Shown: in pieces, positions 33,351 through 45,655 of the stretch | How the letters are laid out: the number at the start of each line of letters is the position of its first letter | Numbering within the stretch: position 1 is the first letter of the stretch | From: Cylicocyclus nassatus | Lineage: Eukaryota; Nematoda; Chromadorea; Rhabditida; Strongylidae | Assembly (NCBI GenBank): GCA_958299035.1 | Contig: CATQJL010000223.1 | Location: 70,167,006 to 70,231,005 of the forward strand | Length of the DNA stretch: 64,000 nt | Direction: 5' to 3' | The notes under the pieces: model-generated | Databases searched by the model: none | Told to the model about the DNA's origin: nothing | What the model saw: only the letters and a program-made list of their open reading frames with translations | Position numbers and translations under genes: made by a program

Positions 33351-36150
33351 TTTGAAAAAAAAATGTTTGTGTAAAAAGCTGCGCTACATTCTTTAATGCT
33401 TCTGCTTTTAGTAGTTGAAATGATATGCTAGCTAAGCTAAGCTGCTTAAATGTTGCGCAAAAGGCACTTAAAATTAACCTTTTCATTTCTGAGTTTCCAA
33501 ATTTCAACCTAACTAGATCAATTCTGAACGTGAATTGACAGTCCTTGTATAATTACATACTATAAAATTCCATATGAAAAGCAGCAGTGCTAAAATGTAA
33601 ACATCAATACCAAAGATATGTTGCTGATCATTGCCTTGGACCTACACTGATCTAATCTTGATCTGATTTGATCTATTGTGTAACAATATTTGCTTAACAT
33701 TCTTTGTAGATTCCAAACCAAATTTTGCTCACGAGCTTTCGTAAAGCGCATAATCATGAAACCAGAGTTTATTGCTAGCCAACAGACCTGTTAGTTTAGT
33801 GCAAAAGTAATGAAAGTTTTGCATTTATTTTTTCAAACGCTGTCACTTTGCATAGATGGAGCGTTCAAACATTTTCAAAAGTGTCGGTTTTAACAAACTT
33901 TTCACAATGTTTGCTTAGAAAATCAAATTAATTCCCAAAAATAAAATTCTCTTTTCCTTCCCTAGGTAAATCACCCTTACAACACTAAGGTTCCTCAGTA
34001 GAATAACAAATGCGCGCAACTTGAAGAACAGCAAGAAAATTACAGAAGAACAGCCTGATATTTCAAATAGAACATTTTGCTACTGCCAAAAAAGCAGAAC
34101 CGACGATAGTTTCATAATAAAAAGTCGCTCGTGCTTTAGACAAATTGTCTAATTGTAAGCCATTAGAAATTTTTTTTTCATAAGGTCGTGAAAGTTTGAA
34201 AGTTCTCCTCTAGGTAAAAAATAATCCGTTCATTGTCTTACATGCTTTCAATGGTGTTCGCGTTTGCTGTGGCAAATGGTATTGGTAGGGATGAGGTGTA
34301 TGGTGGAATGGACGATGGAAAAAGAAGTTCTAAAGTTGATAAGGTTTTTCTAAACGAAGATCTTGTTATGCTCCTGAAATTGATATTTCACAATGCGACC
34401 AATATGTATATGGAAGCATGGTTCACGAATCCTGCACGGAGTGGGAGAATTCAAACGTGAAAAGATTGCCACAGTAACATTTATACCCTGCATATAGGTG
34501 TTGATTCCTTAGCGCATAAAGTCCATTTATCTTTCCAAGAAAGTTGCAGCTTCCAGTCATGTACTTTGCCCTGATAATGGGGCATTCGAAAAGGTACAAC
34601 AATTTAGGCCTCAAGCCTCTGAAACTCAATCCATTTATTTCTTTAGTGCATCATGCAAGTTTGAGTACTAACAAATCTCAATCGATGGAATAGGGAGACG
34701 GAGACATTGGTTATAGAACACATAAATTTAATTTTTCGTGTTCTATCGTTTGATCTGTGTGGATGATGTATGAGATACAATTGAGTATTGGCAGTAATAG
34801 TCCGTCCTTAATTTTTTAAAAAATCTGCTTACACAGAGCTTTGAGCGCCCGCGTAAAGATTGGCAGAAGTGATATGTATCGGACTACAGCGGGTGGAATC
34901 TGGTACTAATAGAGAAGTTTCGAATGGTACGCGATACAACCACGTAATGTGCCATCGATATCCATCTGTGCATATGTGCAGAAATATCTTTTCAAAAGGG
35001 GAGGGAGAAGGTGAATGAAAAAAAAACTTTTTAATTGAGGCGTCACGGCATTGGTCGTGCACTGGCCAAAAAATTTCGGTAAGCACCTTTTTTTGCGGAC
35101 CTATACAACGGTATTTTGAAAGCAGAATTATGCACAGTAAGAGTACATATCTAATTGAATTGCTACTAGTCTTTGTCAATGCAGCCGATTAGTCCTTCAA
35201 GATGGAGTTAACCAATTGTCATGACTTATTATGAAGCACTAAGCGTCTGTCTGTTTGTCTGTCTCCGTCCATGTCTATCTCTCATAGAATTTATAAAGCA
35301 AGTTGTAGTCAATGTGAGCTACAATCTTGCAAAACGTACATAAGATGTTAACATGTGGGTCGTCCATGCTTAAGAAAGAGATGGTCTGTAACGCGAATCT
35401 CTACAAATTGGGCGTCAAGCGCATCCACGTAAATTTTGGCGCGCAGAACTGGGGCGGTATCTAGGCTTTTTGCAAGATGATGATTTGAATTAAAAAGCAA
35501 ATCCTTAAGCCATTTTTAGCTCAGAAGGTAATCAGAAATCTTTATTGTGCATGCAAGGCTTCAAAAATAAATGATTGGTTGGTCGTCATTTTGTCAAGGT
35601 TTTCTTAGTTAACTGTGAGAATCACGGCTCAAAAATGTAACCATGGTGATTATCGACCTTATGGCGAAAATCAAGCAAGATTAACCTGGTATCTAATTCA
35701 TATTCGCATTTGTTTTCAGCGAAAAATGTAGTTTGCCTGCTTCAAAAAAGCTTGTTTTGGATTTATGAAGTCAATAGTGTACTCAAGAACTCACAAGGAA
35801 ATGGTCAGAACGTCGTTCTGCCAATTAAGTTGAGCTGTATACATTCGCGCTCGCCTTGAAACGCTGACCTCTAATTTTAGAGCAGAAGAAAAGTTCTGTC
35901 TCATAACTTTCAGAAACTGTGCCCTTTTCTATATAAGAGACAAGATTAGAACAATCGTGGAACATTTTGAAACAATTATCTCAAGTTGTACTTCCTCGCG
36001 CGATCTTTTACCAATACTTTTCTACATCCCATGCACTTCTTCAGGCATTCTTCATGACTTTCTCCAAAGTCTGTTGGGTTCCGTGTACAGAATCTTTTAA
36101 TCGAAAAATGGTACAGGAGAAATCAATGCTTGAAAACGATCTTATATGTA
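33351..36150. other. Intergenic; one weak peptide-like frame
   Basis: No clear gene except the candidate at 34233. A GTCT-rich tract at 35245-35275 resembles the subterminal tract of Helitron starts, but the diagnostic TCT...AAAGCTGAA end is missing. Confidence 0.4.
34233..34460 (+). CDS. Candidate secreted-peptide exon (weak)
   Basis: A 75-codon frame. Starting at the second ATG (codon 4) gives a short hydrophobic N terminus (MLSMVFAFAVANG). This is followed by a GKR processing-like site (DDGKRSS) and a stretch FLNEDLVMLLKLIFHNAT that could be amphipathic. Such a layout is seen in neuropeptide precursors, but I recognise no family, see no poly(A) signal nearby and have no paralog to compare. 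It may be a chance frame. Confidence 0.2.
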   Translation: MSYMLSMVFAFAVANGIGRDEVYGGMDDGKRSSKVDKVFLNEDLVMLLKLIFHNATNMYMEAWFTNPARSGRIQT

Positions 36151-36662
36151 CTCAGGCAACGGATAGGACCCCTCCGCCGGAGAAATGGCAGGGTCGCGGC
36201 GTTTCCCCAGCGGTGGGTCTCCCATTTGTCCGGCGGAGCCCTCCCATTTCTGCTCCGGAGACCTCCCATTTCTGCTCCGGAGACCTCCCATTTCTGCTCC
36301 GGATACCTCCCATTTTCTGCCCCGGATACCTCCCATTTTCTGCTCCGGACACCTCCCATTTTCTGCTCCGGAGGCCTCCCATTTCTGCTCCGGACCCCTC
36401 CGATTTTCTCCGGCGCGGCTCTTCCAGATCTGGCGGACTCGCGCCGGGCAAATTTCTCCGGCGCGAGTCCGCCAAATCTGGCAGAGTCGCGCCGGAGAAA
36501 TGGCGTACCTTTGCAGCAGGGCCGGAGAAGCCTCCCACTTGCCTGCCAGTGATGTCACCGCGACGGACCGCCCATTTGCCCCTCTCTCATTGGTCAACTG
36601 GGTCCGGCGCGACTCTGGCAGATTCGGACTGTCCGGCGGAGGGGTCCGGTCGATTGTCTGAG
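36151..36662. mobile_element. CTCAG-family element with internal tandem repeats
   Basis: The ends are CTCAGGCAAC and, inverted, CTCAGACAATCG, with CCCCTCCGCCGG further in on both sides. The inside is strikingly GC-rich. It has about eight units of 22-23 bp (CTCCGGANACCTCCCATTTC-like, 36241-36410) and palindromic CGCGCCGG / GACTCGCGCC blocks to 36515. ATGT on both sides of ACTCAG...CTGAGT could be a 4-bp target duplication. All six-frame translations here are repeat by-products. Confidence 0.7.
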
Positions 36663-37194
36663 TATGTTCAATAAATGCATCCCTTGTCTCTCTAAGGCTA
36701 GCTGCTTTTGATCATGTAATGATCGTATAAACTGGCCCCGACTTGCGTCAGCTATATAAATGTTTCCTCATCGACAAGACAAAACAACCTACTTTAAGAC
36801 AATGAACAGAATCAAACTGAGGTACGCTAATTTTCTGTGAACTTTCAGAGGGCTCAGCCATATTCCAGAGTTAAAACAGTTTCTCTATAACGTCAAAAAG
36901 CTTCACAACATAACATTGAAAACCTTGTTTGTAATGTGGATGGTTTGTAGGCCCCAGCCGCGAAGCCAAGAAATTTGCAGAGATGTTGTCAAGGTGAACT
37001 CGAACGGGAGAATTGGGTTTTGAATTACGAACAACATTCAAGCAGAACCCACGGGTTTTTTTCTCGAGGAACTCGCATTCGTCGATGAGCATAGCACAAC
37101 GTTTCCCCGCACTGGTTTTATCCTCACTTGCTACTTTACAAATGTTAAGCAAAAAAACAACTTGGTGTAAGAAACCGCTCGGGAAGTGTGCACA

Positions 37195-37745
37195 GGTAAT
37201 GACGAGCGACGCGCCACGACAATTGGCTGCTGACCTTGCAACAAGAGGATTACGTAAAAAACAGTCTATGCCAAAAGTGTGTAACTCTTACGAAGTTCGC
37301 ATACCCTTCGTTTTCGGTAGAATCAGCGAGGCTATAACACAATGCACCCTGCGAGCACAGATACAAATGAAGTCATGTTGATTGACATTATTAGCGATGA
37401 TATCAGGAGGTGGTTGATCAGAAACGCGTTCGCGATGTTGAAAGCGTATCAACGAATTGCATTGTCTGCCTTTTGGGAAAATTGGGGACTGCGTCAAATC
37501 GTGAGGTGTCTACCAAATGGAATGCTTGAGAATAGCAGAACGGAATGCTTGCAGAATAGTGTACAATGGAGAGACGTAAGTACTAGAGTAAGCGAGCACT
37601 TGGTCAACATGAGAGAAACCTATCGTTTCCGTTGGGCAAGCATAAGTTTGAAGAGCACAGCGGCAATGATTTTAGCGGTAAATGTGTCATCCTAGCGTTT
37701 GAATGACATTCTATCACGAAAGAACCTCGAAGCGGCGTGGATGTA
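37195..37745 (+). pseudogene. Penelope-like element, C-terminal fragment (linker and GIY-YIG remains)
   Basis: Plus-strand frames read VRIPFVFGRISEAITQCTLR and then (after a shift) EVMLIDIISDDIRRWLIRNA. Next come LPFGKIGDC, VYQMEC and a degenerate YNGETEVLE where YIGETGR is expected, followed by RVSEHLVNMRETYRF. The order matches the linker and GIY-YIG domain of the element at 15357-17474, but identity is low and stops are frequent. It is a different and older lineage than that copy. Confidence 0.5.
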
Positions 37746-38683
37746 CTCTCGTAATTCTAGTATGAACAGCAGAATTTAATTTGCGACGATAACGAGTGAT
37801 CTACTGCCATTGACAATGTTGTGTGAGCTTGACACTCCATACTGTAGCAGGACTCACTAGGCAGGACTCAATCTAGGTCAAGAAAGTCCCACCATGCCAA
37901 CCTGTGCGGCATAAGAAATATTAGAACATCAGCTTAAAGTCAAAGGTGCCCGTTTAAAAACGAGAACACATGGAAACTTTTTGGCTTACATCAGTTTTAT
38001 CATAGGGCCACCTTACTAAATTGCATAATGTGAAATTCAGACGCATTCGTTTCCCGCAACAACACCTGTACTGACCTTATTTCATAAAAAAGAAAGAAAG
38101 AAAGGACCCGCTCCAGAAAACACAGAATATTCCAAGAACATGGCAAATAATCAATTTTTCAACTCTGCCTGGAATGCTTTCGCCATCCATTAAGCACCAT
38201 TCGTAATGCTGATTCTACTCAAGATTTCAATAGAAAACAGGTTGCTCTTATTTTTTTGCGTCAGGAATACTTTTTTATTCCAGTTTAATGTAGTTCCAGC
38301 AAAAACAACTTTTTCTTGAAAAAAAATTTAAATAATTGTAACTTCTGTAGTTAAAATCTAAGACTACCTAGACATACCGATTATGCCAGGCAAATTACTA
38401 TGAGTAAGAGCGTGAGCACTGCGTAGCACATGGAAGTATCAAGTAATCAGGAAGTAAATTTATAGACTTTATACAAGCTCAGCACATATTGTGAAACCGT
38501 GCAAAGGCTCACGCAGGAACTAAATACGTTTTAAAAATCTTTCTCATCCGTTTTGCCTAATTGCCAATCAAACAACATTGAAAAAGCATGTTTTCCAAAT
38601 ATTTATCTCTTCAGCAAAGTTAATGCTGTTGGCCTTTTTAGGAAGTCCATTTTAGATCTTTCGCTTTTTCTCAATGATTTATA
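37746..38683. other. Intergenic, nothing recognised
   Basis: AT-rich, no open frame of interest, no inverted repeat noticed. Confidence 0.5.
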
Positions 38684-39619
38684 TCACGTTGTCCCATAAG
38701 TTCCGTCCGTTTTAAATTTTAATCGCAATAAGTCATGTACTTCTTGATCCCAAAAGGTTTCGAGGTATCTTTTGATGGGGTAAAGCAAGCTCTACAAAAT
38801 GGTGCTCTTGCTTTCGCACCACTTCAGACCCATCTCGAGTTTGAAACCAAAATCCAAAAAGATCCGATCGCTCCAAAAATAAAGAAAAATCGTAACTCCG
38901 TCCAAAAAACCTCAGAAAATTCCTACATGCTTATAGATACACTATCCACGTCAGATACTCATACATAGTGTTCCTGTGTTTTTTTTCTTGGATAAAAATT
39001 AAGAAAAAGAGAATATTTATGTTCTTGCCAAACTAACGCTGTGCTTCTCCCACATTGACAGTTGTATACTACAGACCAGTACAAGTAGAGAAGTACAGAC
39101 AAGAATTTTTCAGCGTTTTACAGGCTTAGTTTTCGAGAAACATCGAATTTAGCTTTGCTTAATCGATGTCTTATACGGAAATTTCTTGAGAACCAAAGCC
39201 TGTAAAGCGCTAAAAATTCACGTCTATATTTTTACTAATCTGTAATGTACAAATACCAATGTGGGAACAGCACTGCATCACTTTCGCGATAACATAAAAA
39301 TCTTCGTTTTTTCGACTTCTACCCAAAGAACAAAAGAAACGGTATGTGTAAATGTCTGATGTGGGTAGTGTATCTGTGAGCGAGTAGGAATTTTTGAGGT
39401 TTTTTGGGAGTTACGATTTTTCTTTATTTTTCGAGCGATTGCATCTTTTTGGTTTTCGGTTTCAAACTCGAGATGGATTTGAAGTGGTGCGAAAGTAAGA
39501 ACACATCTTGTAGAGCTTGCTTTGCCCTGTCAAATGGTGCCTTGAAGCCTATCTAGAGTAAAGAAGTTCATGAATGATGCGATTAAAGTAAAACGGACGG
39601 AACTTATGGAACAACCTGA
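38684..39619. mobile_element. Tc1/mariner-type foldback element, 936 bp
   Basis: The ends are TCACGTTGTCCCATAAGTTC and, inverted, TCAGGTTGTTCCATAAGTTC, with TA on both sides. The arms stay complementary over most of the length: GTAACTCC...CCTCAGAAAATTCCTAC mirrors GTAGGAATTTTTGAGG...GGAGTTAC. The central GACAAGAATTTTTCAGCG mirrors CGCTAAAAATTCACGTC. The 78-codon frame at 38735 lies in an arm and is not a gene. Confidence 0.8.
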
Positions 39620-40013
39620 TAACATCAAAGGGTGGCCCAGATATTATGCAAAATAGCTTCTTCCTTTAACCTTAGATGTCTGTTTTTTTTCGGTCCGTGC
39701 CGTCTTTGTTTTGAAGTATCTTTAGAAAACGTCATATGCGCCCAAACTCTTCCATTTGAAAGGTTTCATTTCATTTTATGTTACCAAAAAAGAAAGAGAG
39801 GAATACAGAATAAGACATTTGCTACACATTGAACATCATGGAACCTATGCACTACATATCGAAGTCTCAGTAGTTGACTCTTCATGAGAAACTCTCAGTG
39901 TTTGAACTCATTCGGATGAGCTTGCCGAGAAATTCCAAAAATCCAATAAATGGGAACTCAACTACTCTGCATTATCATTAAGTTATACGGCTCTAAAGCA
40001 CATCGAGATTTTA

Positions 40014-40896
40014 TTAGGTTGGCACTAAAGTAATGCTAATGCGCGTTTTGCAAGTTCTCATTTTGACGTGCCACAACTTTTTGAAAAATCTACGTTTTTC
40101 AAAGCGATAAAGACCATCAGAGGCAGCGAACCTTTCTCAATAGAGAGCACTTCCCCTACATTCATAACACCAACGGGCAAAAAAATATGGATCGATCATA
40201 AAAAGTTTTTTGTGAAATCTCGTTTTCAACTGGTCCAAATCCCTTCAAAATTTGTTAGTGATCATTAGTAGCGTATCTTGTAGCCGTTCAGTAGTAGAAA
40301 TAAAGCTAAAACGGCTTTGACGAGAACTTTGTAGAAAGAAAAATTCAAAAAAATGTTCGTCTTTTTCAACATTTTTCATAGTCTCCAAAGTCCCAAATTA
40401 TGGAACTCTACTGCCAAAAATTTTTGCAAAAAACTGTCAAAAGAAGGTCCTACCCTTACGCTTACAGAAATGAGCGAAGTTTGGCGATTGCTTTCTCTAG
40501 TGCAAATTTATAGACCGAGAATGAATGCAGCGAATACTCATGTTGAGGTGTCATATCTCAGCTTGAATGATCTCAGAAAATATGCGTAAGTATGTATAAT
40601 TTTGTAGACAATTTCCATTACATAAAGAAACTGAATTTTTGAAAAATTGCCTTTTTAGGCCTCAATTATGACCGGGAAAGTAAACTCATTGAAATTGTGG
40701 TTTCGAGTGCGGTTGTAAACTCTATAAATTTTTAGTGAATGAGGCTAAAAGCCCTTTTCAACAATTATTGGATAGGACATGAAAAGTGCTTCTTGATGGT
40801 ATGCTACATAAGTTTCTTCCAAGCAATAGATTGATGCAAAAAAAGTTGTTTTGAAACAGGGGTCAGAAAAACGCGCATTACTTTTGCACCAACTAA
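40014..40896. mobile_element. Mariner-like element, 883 bp
   Basis: The left end is TTAGGTTGGCACTAAAGTAA; the right end, inverted, is TTAGTTGGTGCAAAAGTAAT. TA flanks both sides (40012-40013, 40897-40898). GCGCGTTTT occurs inside both ends. Two frames (66 and 78 codons) inside do not resemble mariner transposase. Confidence 0.7.
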
Positions 40897-41164
40897 TAGA
40901 AGCCCCATGACTTAAGCACATTGATGTTTCTGGAGTTGCTGAAAATCGAATTACTGAAAGATTAGACTTTTTGTGTCATGTTTTCAGAGTTTGTCAAAGC
41001 CACAGTCAGAAGGCACATATGATGGTATTTCTTGAAAACCTTTCCAAACCAAAATCTTCACGCTCTCTTCATCTTGCCTTTTCTATTGATATGTAAAAGA
41101 AAACTTTGCCGCAATATTCAACTTTGCGCATACGGAAAGACAAAAAAGCCAAATAAACCTTTTA

Positions 41165-41907
41165 TTAGGTTGTTGCAAAAGTAATATCCGTTTTACAAAG
41201 TTCTACTTCAAAGGCTATAACTACAATCTTCATATTTCTGAATGCAATCAAGACTTTCACAAGCAGTTAACCTTCTATAAACTAGTGCGCACCTGCTAAT
41301 ACCGATATTGCAAACGGGAAGAAAACCATATGTAAAAACACCGAAAGTATTTTTTTCAAAACCTCGTCTTCGAAAGATTACATCTTCTTCAAATTTTTGT
41401 TCCTATGGCTGTCAAACGCTTATGTTGACGCGAGCCAGTAGAATACTTTTGTGTAGTAAACACTCCAACGAAGGAGTTCTGAGAAAGAAAAGATAGAATC
41501 CAAATTTGTTCAATCTTTGAGCCTATTTGTGGTAGACCAGAAAATCCCAGAAGAACTATGAAAATTTGGAATTCTTCATGCACTAATAGCTAAGCTATTC
41601 TGCAAAAGCTGTAGGCAAAATGTCCTGCCGATTGCCTTAATCAAAAAAAGTTTTAGCCCATAGAATGCTAGACAAGGTATCTATTTTGGGGCAAAATTCC
41701 CAGTCCAGATATATGCGAAAAAGTTGTCTAAATTCATAAAAATTCGTTAACTTGCGCCCGAATCGTGGTCAAGAAAGTTAAAGCAATGAAATTCCGATTT
41801 TGAGTGCAATGATATGCAGCATCTATATCGAAAAAAAAGTTTGGTGGAAAAAAGTTGTTTGGAAAGTAAACCTGGAAAAACGAACATTATCTGCAACATT
41901 TTGATAA
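41165..41907. mobile_element. Possible mariner-like element, 0.74 kb
   Basis: The left end TTAGGTTGTTGCAAAAGTAA follows TA. A degenerate mirror (GTTGCAGATAATGTTCG when inverted) lies at 41880-41900. The right boundary is tentative. Confidence 0.4.
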
Positions 41908-43030
41908 ATGCAGGAAATGAATAGCATGTGACCAGTATTAGACGTCTTCAAAAAGTCATTGGCAGATATTACTCACTTGTTTCCTATATTCAGTCCATCT
42001 CAAAATTAAAGCTAAGATATGACCGTAGAAACTTCTGAATGTTCAAATAACGGAAAAATTCAGATTGCTTAAAAAATTCTACTGATCTCTCACTCTTCGC
42101 GCATGACTTCACATCAGATATGCGTACAGATATGGACACTGTGCGGTAATTTTTTTTCTTATGGTAGAAATAAAAACGAAGATTTCATGTTTTTGCCAAA
42201 TCAAGCCTGTGATCTTCCTCAAAAGTAGTTGAAGACGGGAGGGAAGATGAAGAGAAATTGGAAAGACAGATTGAAGTTGCTCTGGCTAAAGCTCAAAACG
42301 AGAGAAGACTATACAGAAGTAGAATAACAAACTCCAAAACCACAAGAGATAGACCTTGGGTGACTCAATGTAAGCCACATCCGCAGTCACGTCACGGAAT
42401 CAAGAAGAACACATTTTGAAGTTAACTTTAAAGGCGTATGCACCAAACAATTCAGTGGTAGACCTAAGATGCGGTGCTTAAACATCAAGGTCGAGCTGTG
42501 CATTTTAAATAAATGAAGTTTTCCATAGACAGAAGAACTGGATGCACCTGGCAAGAAAAACAGATCTAGCATAAGAAGGCAACAAAAAATATTCAGTTTT
42601 ACGGATGTGTCAAGAAGGTAACATTATCGTCTGACCGACTCGAACACATTTGAGCCTCAGTCGAGTAGATTTTCCGCTTATTTAGTGTGATTGCAGTGTG
42701 ACTAAAATGCGGTAAAACTTGTGAATGAAGAAATAGCTATTGATCATTTATAAAATCGTGACAACGGATTTGACTGTGGTCAGCTCATTCACTTCCAGTG
42801 TCCAAGTGCTATCATACCTATGCAAAAAACCAGTCGAGCAGAGACTGGAACCAAAAAAAATGAGGTTGCCGGAATGTGCGTGCGTGTCGTGCGCGATCGC
42901 GCCATCGTCACAATTTTTCGAATGCCCTATACGCTTGTGACGCCTTCCGATTGCGCACGCAAAATGCTGTTGTTACTGGAGTGGCTAAATTTTCCCGCGC
43001 AAATTTTACCGCATTTCACCTACAGTGCAA
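41908..43030. other. Intergenic, one coding-like stretch
   Basis: Apart from the open frame at 42213-42419 there is only a CG-rich patch at 42870-42970 in otherwise AT-rich DNA. Confidence 0.4.
42213..42419 (+). other. Coding-like open frame without ATG (exon or relic)
   Basis: A 68-codon frame rich in charged residues: EDEEKLERQIEVALAKAQNE, then RRLYRSRITNSKTTRDRPW. It looks like a helical, perhaps coiled-coil, protein segment rather than random AT-rich translation. No start codon; an upstream CAAAAG could be a splice acceptor, but no donor is evident. I do not recognise the family. Confidence 0.3.
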
Positions 43031-44015
43031 GCAACCCGTATTCAACAGAAAATCTACTCGGATGTATGAAATGAGAATAAAACATAACTTTTTATTGAAA
43101 GGGAAGTTGTATGAGCGCGGATAAAGTTTTTTAAACAAAGATTTATCTTAGCTTTGTTTTTACGTAGATCACCTTAAACCCGTATGCATGAGTCTTCTCT
43201 TGTGTTAGACTTTGCATCTCAATTCAGCCAACGTTCATCAACACGGAAAACAGAAGATGCAGACAAAAATTTGCATTTTCTTATATTACCCTAATTTCAC
43301 GAATCAATTTCACCCTAATTATAAGGCGCACTTTCTCGAAATTTCAAACGAGCTGCTCAGCCGCTTACTGTATTCCGGAAAGGAATCCTTACATCGCACG
43401 ATCTCGTCAAGCAATATACAGCAGGTTATAGGGTGCTTTGGTTGTAAAATCCTTTGGCGTATCTGGGCTGGTCGATTTTGAAAAAAAATCCCCCACGCGT
43501 GAAGTTAGGGTAGAACCTCCATTCATTATCAAATTCAGCCTTTCCTGCCCTAGCGTAAAACTCAAAAGCTATTTTTCGCTGCTGTACACCAAGAGAGAGC
43601 AACAGGGTGTGACTTATGTCATCGACTGTGGCTGTATGAAGCAATGGTAAGTGTATGCGATTGAATGTTTGAAAGTGCAAACGATGGAAGGCTATGCAGC
43701 TGTTTCGTAAATCATCAAGTATAAACAAAGACGACCTTTTTGCCACAAGGTTTGTTCAGTGGGTGAGTAAGGCTGAAACAATATAATAATACGAAGAGTA
43801 ACTACTGTTTTTTGAAGCGCGGACGGGGAATGCCTCGCACCTGTTTCCCATATAAATATCTATTGCACTAATGGACTAGTTCAGGTCACAAGGTTCATGA
43901 TGAGACGTATATAAAAAGTGATTCCCTTTCTGAATTCGCTGAATTATTTTGCTAAATAAGCTGTCATATTTATTTGACATTGTTCACAGGTCGGCAAACT
44001 TTTTTTTTATAGTTA

Positions 44016-44931
44016 CAGTGCTGGTCATAATTATAAAGACACTCTTGGTGCAAAAGTTTTGTCAGTTTCTTCAATCCATTGGCAAACACGCTAGAATGAA
44101 GATAAACAAACACTTCAAGAAGCATCCGATGCAGAATTTCTTCCTCTTTTCAGCTCCTAAACCCTGTTGCGTTTTGTTGAGAGAATGACGAGGTATTTGC
44201 CGGAAATTTCAACCACCCACCTTTTTACCATGTCCAACTTTCACTAATTTTCAAAATTTTTGTATGAGACTTTCGGAGGAACCCTAATAACCAGCACGTA
44301 GGGCAGACCTTTTGCCAACAGAAGCTTTTTGTAGCCCTACGCCTTGTCTTTTGGAATTTTTACGAAATTTGTGGGGAAAATCGCAGCACTTCTCAATTTA
44401 ATGAGTGTGCACTGACGTAACCTATTTTTCAAAATCTTCATAATTTAGAGCGAAAATCGCTTATTTACTTTGTAATGGTAGCGGTAGTAATAATCGAGTG
44501 TTGAAACCTTAGTATTCTGTAGGTTTTGCAGTGTTTGATGCAATAACAGGTTATGCGATTGTTCCAAAACACAAGACTTTTAGAAAATACTCAGCAAAAA
44601 TCTGAAAAGCAGCTGAAAAAAATGCCTTTGTTGGCAAAAGGTTTGCTCTATCTGGTAGTTATTAGGGCTCCTCCGAAAATCTCATACAAAAATTTTGAAA
44701 ATTAGTGAAAGTTGGACATGGTAAAAACGAGTGGTTGTAATTTCCGGCAAATACCTCGTCATTCTCTCAACAAAACGCAACGGGGGTTTAGCAGCTGGAA
44801 AGAGGAAGAAATTGTGCATCGGATACTTTTCAAAATGTTTGTTTACCTTCATTTTAGCGTGTTTGCCGATGGATTGAGAAAACTGACAGAACTTTTGCAC
44901 CAAGAGTGTCTTTATAATTATGGCCAGCACT
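44016..44931. mobile_element. Tc1-ended composite MITE, 916 bp
   Basis: The outer end CAGTGCTGGTCATAATTATA resembles the Tc1 terminus (CAGTGCTGG) and is mirrored at the right, with TA on both sides (44014-44015, 44932-44933). Immediately inside is a mariner-style TTGGTGCAAAAGTTTTGTCA. Arms of about 280 bp and the 370-bp middle match the mariner-ended element at 6884. The frames inside (78-82 codons) are mirrored arm sequence, not genes. Confidence 0.8.
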
Positions 44932-44944
44932 TATACCCTAAATA

Positions 44945-45653
44945 TTAGGTTGAACCGAAAGTTCTGTCGCACCATTTTCAAAAAATCGTAACTTTTTTCT
45001 GTCGTAATGATTTTGCATGGCTAAATTTTCTAAGAAAGAGCAATCCATGCTTTTTCTAGCTGTGCTTTCGTTGCTATCTATTTCGCTCTGTATGCAGAGA
45101 TAAAATTGGAGAAAGGAAGTCACTTCAAGTCCGAAATTTTCAAACAAGCCCGTTAAAAAATCTGAAACTGTGCCATAAAATTCGAAAAAGGCAGTATTTT
45201 ATATTATTTGACCCCTCCTTCTACAAGAGCAAAATTCGCGCTGATTGAACTTTTCTCAGAAAAGTTATGATTTTTGAAAAAAAATGTCAAAAAAAACCAA
45301 TTTTCTCAAGAAACTCATTTTTTGGCTTTTTTTTGTCAAAAATCATAACTTCTTTGAAAAGAACTCAATCAGCGCGAATTTCGCTCAATTAGAAAGTGGG
45401 GATCCGGTGAGGTACTGTTATTTCGGGCTTTATGGCACAGTTTAAAATTTTTAACGAGCTTGCCTCAAGATTCCAAACTTGAAGTGGTTTCAATTTTCTA
45501 ATTTTCTGCATTCAGAGTGAAGTAGACAGCAACAAAGATAGAAAGTGCATGGATTGCTCTTTCTAATAAAATCTTAACCATGCAAAATCATTGCGATAGG
45601 GAGAAGTTACGATTTTTTGAATATGGTGCGACAGAACTTTCGATTCAACATAA
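44945..45653. mobile_element. Mariner-like full-length foldback, 709 bp
   Basis: The ends are TTAGGTTGAACCGAAAGTTC and, inverted, TTATGTTGAATCGAAAGTTC; TA on both sides (44943-44944, 45654-45655). The two halves are complementary almost to the centre near 45300, where CAAAAATCATAAC mirrors GTTATGATTTTTG. A transcript would form a hairpin of over 300 bp. Confidence 0.8.
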
Positions 45654-45655
45654 TA

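Noticed and set aside
35245..35275. A second Helitron start at the GTCT tract
   Set aside because: The diagnostic TCT...AAAGCTGAA terminus is absent and no CTAG end with hairpin was found downstream.
35967..36674. 235-codon and overlapping long frames on both strands
   Set aside because: Translation of a GC-rich tandem and palindromic block; similar lengths on five frames show it is compositional.
44712..44948. Transposase-like ORF inside the Tc1-ended MITE
   Set aside because: The frame lies in one arm and its mirror in the other; it has no DDE/D motif and no similarity to a known transposase.
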